A DNA stretch of 64,000 nt from Verrucomicrobiia bacterium. GTDB taxonomy: Bacteria > Verrucomicrobiota > Verrucomicrobiia > JABWAM01. Position 1 is the first letter of the stretch. Every line of letters begins with the position of its first letter. The notes beneath the pieces were generated by a model, which searched no databases, was not told where the DNA came from, and saw nothing but the letters and a program-made list of their open reading frames with translations. The position numbers were made by a program, and so were the translations under genes. Of the stretch, positions 58,806 through 64,000 are shown in pieces. Location: assembly GCA_020849895.1 (NCBI GenBank), contig JADZFN010000064.1, forward strand, positions 1 to 64,000. Direction: 5' to 3'.

Positions 58806-59113
58806 ATTTCTTGCTGGGTCCGGCAGAGCTTTCCCGTGAGCTTTGGAGAAGCACGAAGCGCGACGATGGAAGCGAAAGGGTGCCCGCAAGATGCGGATCT
58901 TCTCCTCCGTCGAGGATCGTTTGCCTTTCATGGCCTGGAGGGGCTCCTTCTGCGCCCCAAACTAGCATCTCCTCCGGCTTGAAAAAGCGAAGTCACGTCA
59001 CCTTTCACAAAATGATCCGCGAAGAGACGCTTTGCGAAGCGTCGCAGTCAAACCCGCAGGATACGGAAATCGAAGCTCGACAAACCGTCGCCGCGAAAGC
59101 GATCCTGTCTCCC

Positions 59114-59869
59114 ATGAGGCCGTTTCTTGTTTGGTGTTTCGTTCCCTCATTCCTGCTTGCTCTCGCGGACGTCGCGCGCGCGGGCGTTCCCGCGCCGCTC
59201 GCGGTCTGGCCTTTCGATGGCGATCTCGCCGACGCGGGAGGAAACGGGGTCGTCCTCATGAATCCTTACAAGAAGCTCGACTACGGACCAGGCGTGGCGG
59301 GGCAGGCGATCCGGTTCACCTGGGAAAAGCGCGACTATCTTCGCACCCAGAAACCGGAACAGTTGCCCATGGAAGGCGATTTCACCGTGAGTGCGTGGTT
59401 CAATGCGGTCGAAGGTCCTCAGCGCAACTCCATCCAAGGCCTCGTCGGGCGATGGGACTACAATGGGAAAGCCCAATTCGCACTGGCTCTTGCCGGTTCC
59501 TCGGCCGTCGCCTACCTCTCTACGGACGGCTCAAAACTCCACGAATTGAAACATCCGTCAGCTGTGGATTTCGAGACGTGGTATCACGTCGCCCTTGTCC
59601 ACCGCGCGGACGCCCGGAACGTGACCCTTTACCTCACAGCGAAAGAGGGGAAATCCCTCGATTCAGGCGTCTCCAAGACCTTCGATGCCCCGATCCATTC
59701 CGAGTTAAAGACGCCCTTCACGATCGGTTTCAATCAGTATGGCGGGCGCTTCCTCAATGGCGCCTTGGATGAAGTCGCGGTTTGGGATCGGGCCCTTTCC
59801 CCGCAGGAACTCGGCGAGGTCTTCTCGCGCGGCTGCAAGGGTCAGCCGCTTCTCGGCGGAAAGCCTTGA
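59114..59869 (+). CDS. Secreted LamG-domain (concanavalin-like) protein
   Basis: Signal peptide MRPFLVWCFVPSFLLALADVARA; LAVWPFDGDLADAGGNG, DFTVSAWFNAVEG, TWYHVALVHRADARNVTLYL, FLNGALDEVAVWDRALSPQELGEVF. Confidence 0.88.
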   Translation: MRPFLVWCFVPSFLLALADVARAGVPAPLAVWPFDGDLADAGGNGVVLMNPYKKLDYGPGVAGQAIRFTWEKRDYLRTQKPEQLPMEGDFTVSAWFNAVEGPQRNSIQGLVGRWDYNGKAQFALALAGSSAVAYLSTDGSKLHELKHPSAVDFETWYHVALVHRADARNVTLYLTAKEGKSLDSGVSKTFDAPIHSELKTPFTIGFNQYGGRFLNGALDEVAVWDRALSPQELGEVFSRGCKGQPLLGGKP

Positions 59870-59960
59870 AGCGGGAAGATCGAAAAACAGGGAGTCGGAG
59901 ATGGAAGATCGGAGGTGGCGGGCCCGTGTCCTCGCGGGCCGCTCCTTCGCTTGAGTCGCG
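59868..59960 (+). repeat. Dispersed intergenic repeat, copy C
   Basis: TGAAGCGGGAAGATCG...ATGGAAGATCGGAGGTGGCGGGCCCGTGTCCTCGCGGGCCGCTCC; perfect GGCCCG/CGGGCC hairpin. Confidence 0.65.
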
Positions 59961-59978
59961 TGGTAGAATGTCCGCCGC

Positions 59979-61073
59979 GTGAAGACTCTCTGGCTCCTGC
60001 GCCGCCGCTATGACGCCGCCGGCGGCGGCGAACGTTTCGCCGCCCGTCTCATCCGCGCCCTCGCCTCGCGCGGATGGCGCGTCCGCGTCGTTGCCGAAGA
60101 ATGGCCGGAAACCGGCGACGAACGGGTTTCCGTCGTCCGCGTCCCCACGCGGTCTCCGGCCGCATTCGCCCGGGCCTGGATCGAGCATCTCGCGCCCGCC
60201 GCCGAGGGCGTGGTGTTCAGTCTCGAACGCACCGCCCGTCAACACCTCTATCGCGCCGGGGACGGCGTCCACGCCACCTGGCTGGAACGCCGCGCACCGT
60301 CGCGTTCGCGGATCGGGCGCGCGTTCGCCTCATTCAACCCGAAGCATCGCGCCGTTCTCCGGCTCGAACGCGCCACCTTCGATCCGAAAAACACCGGGCG
60401 CATCCTCGCCAACTCCCCCATGGTCCGCGACGAAATCCTTGCGCGCTTCGAGTATCCCGCCGACCGCATCGAGGTCGTCTCTGCAGGCGTGGACCTGAAT
60501 ATGTTCGCACCGTGCCGGGACGACGGCCGCCGCGCCGCGCTCCGCGCGCGTTTCGGCGTGCCGCGCGAGGCGATCGCCTGGGCGTTCGTCGGTTCCGGCT
60601 TCGCACGCAAAGGCCTGGCAACGGCCCTCCGCCTCGCCGCTGCGCAGCGCGCGGCGCCAGTCCGTCTGCTCGTCCTCGGGCGCGGAGATCCCGGAGCGCC
60701 GCGCCGCCTCGCGGAACGTCTCGGCTTCGGTGAGCGCCTCGCCTTTTTGCCCGAAGGCACGCCCGCCCTCGACGTCTATCACGCGGCCGACGCCTTCATT
60801 CTCCCGACGATCTATGATCCCTGCTCGAACGCCACGCTCGAAGCCGCCGCCTGCGGTTTGCCCGTGATCACCACTCCGTCCAACGGAGCCACGGCTTTTG
60901 TCGAGGCTCTCCTCCTCGAAGATCATCTCGTCTTCGAAGAGGCTGTGGAACGCTGTGCGCCCGCCGTGCGGCCGTTCGATCCCGCGCGGGTGAAAGAGGA
61001 GCCGCGCGCGCGTCTTGACGAAAGACCCTGCTGGGATGCCCTCCTGAAACAGATCGAACGCGCGGAAAGTTGA
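59979..61073 (+). CDS. Glycosyltransferase family 4 (WaaG-like)
   Basis: RRRYDAAGGGERFAARLIRALASRGWRVRVV, IEVVSAGVDLNMFAPCRDD, AFVGSGFARKGLATALRLAA, FILPTIYDPCSNATLEAAACGLPVITTPSNGATAFV. Confidence 0.93.
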   Translation: MKTLWLLRRRYDAAGGGERFAARLIRALASRGWRVRVVAEEWPETGDERVSVVRVPTRSPAAFARAWIEHLAPAAEGVVFSLERTARQHLYRAGDGVHATWLERRAPSRSRIGRAFASFNPKHRAVLRLERATFDPKNTGRILANSPMVRDEILARFEYPADRIEVVSAGVDLNMFAPCRDDGRRAALRARFGVPREAIAWAFVGSGFARKGLATALRLAAAQRAAPVRLLVLGRGDPGAPRRLAERLGFGERLAFLPEGTPALDVYHAADAFILPTIYDPCSNATLEAAACGLPVITTPSNGATAFVEALLLEDHLVFEEAVERCAPAVRPFDPARVKEEPRARLDERPCWDALLKQIERAES

Positions 61074-61213
61074 TCGCTCGGAATGCCCTCGGGGCGTCGT
61101 CGCCCCGGAGGCCGCCGGACGCCGCCTTGTCCTTTGCGCCCGCCGAGGCGGCAGCGGGGTGGTTCTCAAAAGTTCAGCTGAGGGATGCGCGCCTTCCCGA
61201 GGACTGCCCTCCG

Positions 61214-62689
61214 CTATCTCCGGATCACTTTTGTCGTGAACTCGCCGGCGAGCGGGCCTCCCTCCTTCTGCCCTTGGATGCCGAAAGAGACGCTCCCGCG
61301 CGCAGTGGGGCCGCCGACTTCTACGAGGCGCAGCGTGCCTCCGTCGAGTCCGAGCTTGCGCCCTTTGAAGGCGATCGTTTTCGCGCCGGAAAGCGTGTCC
61401 ACCTCGTCGAGCCCCTCGCGCGAGGTGAGCCCCGCTGCCGTCACCTGGAGCGCGAGGGCGCGCTCCTTGACGGATGCGGGATCGCCCTTCCAATTCGCGG
61501 CAAACTGTTGTCCGTCCAGGACGACAAGAATGAAGCGCCATTCGTCGCTTCCCTTCGATTCCAGCACTGCGCGTTCGATGCCGATTTCAGACGTTTCTTC
61601 GCCGAGGCGCAGGTGCAACACGCCTGCGCGCGTGCCGAGGTTCGGACGATTGATCAGGCGTGCAGCCCAGCCCGGCAAGCCGACTTCGGCGCTCTTTTTG
61701 AGCGTTTGCTCCCACGCGGGGAACGTTTGCGAAGGCGTCAGCTTCCCGAGGCCGAACAGGGCGCCGAGCGTGATCGCTCCGGTCCCCACGGCAATCAGGC
61801 CCATGCCGCCCGGATACGCGCGCAACCCGATGCGCAGAGTGGCGAGATACAGCAGACAGAAGGCGAGCACCGCCCACTCGCCGCCCGTCACCTGCGCGAC
61901 CGGCACCTCGCGCATGAGCACGGGCCAGAAGAGCGCCAGCGGCGGCAGGAGGATCAGCAGGGCCAGCCAACGGAACAGGCCGTCGAATCCATGCAAACCG
62001 AATAAGGATACCGCGCCGAATACCCCGAAAATCAGCAGGAATCCTCGGAGCCCGAGCAGGCTCGGGAATTCCGGGCCCGCCATCAACGCGAGCGCCGCGG
62101 CGGCGATCAGGAAGAGCGGCGTCATCATCCGCGACGAAAACACGTGGGTCAGCATCCGCCGCGGCCACGGAAGCGACGCCTTCGGGCCATGGCCGGCGAC
62201 CGGGATCTCCGCCGCGGAGTCTTCGGTCGGCAGAGAGGCGGAGTCGGCGTCCGGCGCGCGCGATTTGCGGAGCTTGGTGGAAGGCGGCGCCTCTTGCCCT
62301 TGAGATGCGGCGTCCGTCGAGCGTAGTTTGAGCTTGAGCCGCGGCTTGTCCTCGAACGGCGGTGCCGACGCGTTGGCGGTGGCGGATGCCGAACTTGTCC
62401 GGGGAGGAACTGTCGCGGACGACGGCGGTGGAAGGGCCGGCGCTTGGGGCGGAATCGGAGACGCCGGCTTCGCAAAAACGCTGCCGAGCTCGATGACGGC
62501 ACCTGCGGGAGTCCAGTTTTGCAGACCTTCGCGCCAGACGAGCGTTTCGAGCGAGAACTGGCCGCCCTCGTGGATTTGCTTTAGGAGGTCGCGGGAGAAC
62601 GGACCCACCACCTCCTGGCCGCGCGCAAAATACCAGACGTCGCCTTCGCTCACGTGAAACCACGTAGCAAATCTCGAAGTCGTCGGCAA
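61214..62689 (-). CDS. GYF_2-domain polytopic membrane protein
   Basis: N-terminal DVWYFARGQEVVGPFSRDLLKQIHEGGQFSLETLVWREGLQNWTPAG (GYF_2/DUF4339); Pro/Ala-rich linker; several TM helices; beta-rich C-terminal region. Start site uncertain. Confidence 0.78.
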   Translation of the reverse strand: MPTTSRFATWFHVSEGDVWYFARGQEVVGPFSRDLLKQIHEGGQFSLETLVWREGLQNWTPAGAVIELGSVFAKPASPIPPQAPALPPPSSATVPPRTSSASATANASAPPFEDKPRLKLKLRSTDAASQGQEAPPSTKLRKSRAPDADSASLPTEDSAAEIPVAGHGPKASLPWPRRMLTHVFSSRMMTPLFLIAAAALALMAGPEFPSLLGLRGFLLIFGVFGAVSLFGLHGFDGLFRWLALLILLPPLALFWPVLMREVPVAQVTGGEWAVLAFCLLYLATLRIGLRAYPGGMGLIAVGTGAITLGALFGLGKLTPSQTFPAWEQTLKKSAEVGLPGWAARLINRPNLGTRAGVLHLRLGEETSEIGIERAVLESKGSDEWRFILVVLDGQQFAANWKGDPASVKERALALQVTAAGLTSREGLDEVDTLSGAKTIAFKGRKLGLDGGTLRLVEVGGPTARGSVSFGIQGQKEGGPLAGEFTTKVIRR

Positions 62690-62803
62690 CCTGAGAGTCC
62701 GAATGTGTTTCTTGCGATTTTCGCCTGAAATTTGCGCGTTGCGTGAAACGGAGCCCTCTGGTAGGCTGCATGGTTCACTTCAACCCCTTTCTTCGTCTCT
62801 CCC

Positions 62804-63550
62804 ATGGCTCAACAAGTCTCCCTCAAGGCTTTTCCCCGCAACGGCGTTGGACGCCAAGGCGCCAAGCGCGTTCGTGCGGAACGCATGATTCCCGCCGTGA
62901 TCTACGGCGCACACACCCAATCCACGCCGATTCAAGTGGCGGAAGTGGACGTCACGCGAATTTTCAAGCACGCCACCGGCGAGCACATGCTGGTCCAGCT
63001 CGCCATGGAAGGGAAGGACGGCGCTTCCGAACGCCTCGCCCTGATTCAGGAAATTCAGCACCATCCGATCACCGACCGCGTCCTGCACCTCGATTTTCAT
63101 GAGGTGCGCACCGATGAGAAGCTCCACGCCCGCGTGCCCATTCTTGCCCTCGGCGAGCCGGAAGGCGTGCGCGTCGGCGGCGGCGTTTTGGAGCAGGTGC
63201 TTCGCGAACTCGAGGTCGAGTGTCTCCCCAAGGACCTTCCCGATCGCTTCGAAGTGGACGTCTCCGCTCTCGCCATCGGCGGGAACATCCATGTCAAGGA
63301 GATCAAAGTCCCCGAGGCCGTCACGGTCCTCAGCCATGCCGACGTCTCCGTTTTCACGGTCCTTGCGCCCACCAAGGAAGAAGAAGTGGCGCCTTCCACC
63401 GAACTGAAGGAGCCTGAGGTGATCAAGGAGAAGAAGGCGGAAGGCGAAGAGGGCGCCGAAGCCAAGCCCGGTGCCGAGAAGGGCGCCAAGCCCGCCGCGG
63501 AAGCCAAGGGCGGCGACAAGGCCGCCCCCGACAAGGGTGGCAAGAAGTAG
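62804..63550 (+). CDS. rplY: 50S ribosomal protein L25/general stress protein Ctc
   Basis: AFPRNGVGRQGAKRVRAERMIPAVIYGAHTQSTPIQV; LIQEIQHHPITDRVLHLDFHEV; VSALAIGGNIHVKEIKVPEAVTVLSHADVSVFTVLAP; Lys/Ala/Glu-rich tail. Confidence 0.95.
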   Translation: MAQQVSLKAFPRNGVGRQGAKRVRAERMIPAVIYGAHTQSTPIQVAEVDVTRIFKHATGEHMLVQLAMEGKDGASERLALIQEIQHHPITDRVLHLDFHEVRTDEKLHARVPILALGEPEGVRVGGGVLEQVLRELEVECLPKDLPDRFEVDVSALAIGGNIHVKEIKVPEAVTVLSHADVSVFTVLAPTKEEEVAPSTELKEPEVIKEKKAEGEEGAEAKPGAEKGAKPAAEAKGGDKAAPDKGGKK

Positions 63551-63564
63551 CCGCGGACGAACGT

Positions 63565-64000
63565 ATGAGCTCGCGGCGTCATGTCGCGCTTCTGCTTGCC
63601 TTCGTCGCGTTCACGTTGATCGGCTGCGCCGATTTCCGCCATCGGACCTATCGCTGCGGCGAGGCGGCGCCCGTCCGCCCTTACGCGTTCGTTCTGCGCG
63701 AGGCCGAAGCGGCCCTCCGCGACGGACGTGTGCGTCTCCGCGTCCGCATCGAAGTGACGCGTCATTCCTCCGAGCCCGGCGCGCTTTCCCGAGATCGCTT
63801 CGCGCTTCGCGTCGGACGCGACGCTGAGACGCTGCGCGATCGCAATCTCGTCGAGCGCCTCGGCTTCGAGGCCGTTCGCTTCGCGCCCGGTCAGACGGTT
63901 TCGATCGTTCTGCCTTTTACGCTCTCTCATGACGCCTTGACGCTGCCCCTGCGCCTCGTCGTGGACCGTCAAGCCGACCGCCGCGGGCGAGAGCGCCTGA
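63565..64000 (+). CDS. Lipoprotein (partial, runs off the window end)
   Basis: ATG at 63565, lipobox LIGC in MSSRRHVALLLAFVAFTLIGCADFRH; open in frame to 64000 (manual translation; not in the ORF track). Confidence 0.6.
   Translation, partial: MSSRRHVALLLAFVAFTLIGCADFRHRTYRCGEAAPVRPYAFVLREAEAALRDGRVRLRVRIEVTRHSSEPGALSRDRFALRVGRDAETLRDRNLVERLGFEAVRFAPGQTVSIVLPFTLSHDALTLPLRLVVDRQADRRGRERL

Overview
High-GC bacterial chromosomal window, about 57 predicted genes and 3 tRNAs, most consistent with Verrucomicrobiota. The support for that is two PEP-CTERM-like proteins, a TIGR04073-like exosortase-associated protein, a large WTN/SNGG repeat surface protein and a small MSAAARARISAAQKRRWA protein. I see no rRNA, CRISPR array, transposase, integrase or prophage. 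Most of the window is housekeeping or metabolic: cysS, gdhA, tkt, ilvD, prfA, galT, glgA, rplY, tadA, rsmE, nrnA, the Hcy-methyltransferase/MTHFR fusion, and lptE/bamD-like genes. The items most worth a second look are: (1) an AbrB-like/RelE-like toxin-antitoxin pair whose leader has two overlapping, mutually exclusive inverted repeats; (2) an initiator tRNA whose anticodon stem has A29:U41 in place of the first of the three conserved G:C pairs; (3) a dispersed noncoding repeat family found just 3' of several + strand genes, one copy apparently extending a protein C-terminus; (4) a divergent NagB-like protein with a CxCxCx6C motif coupled to a DhnA-type aldolase; (5) a TonB-like N-terminus joined to a VWA domain; (6) an nfeD-floA cluster with a Pro-rich membrane protein and a glutamine amidotransferase. 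Many long ORFs in the supplied track are antisense shadows of real genes and were rejected. All functional calls come from reading protein motifs by eye; no database search was run.
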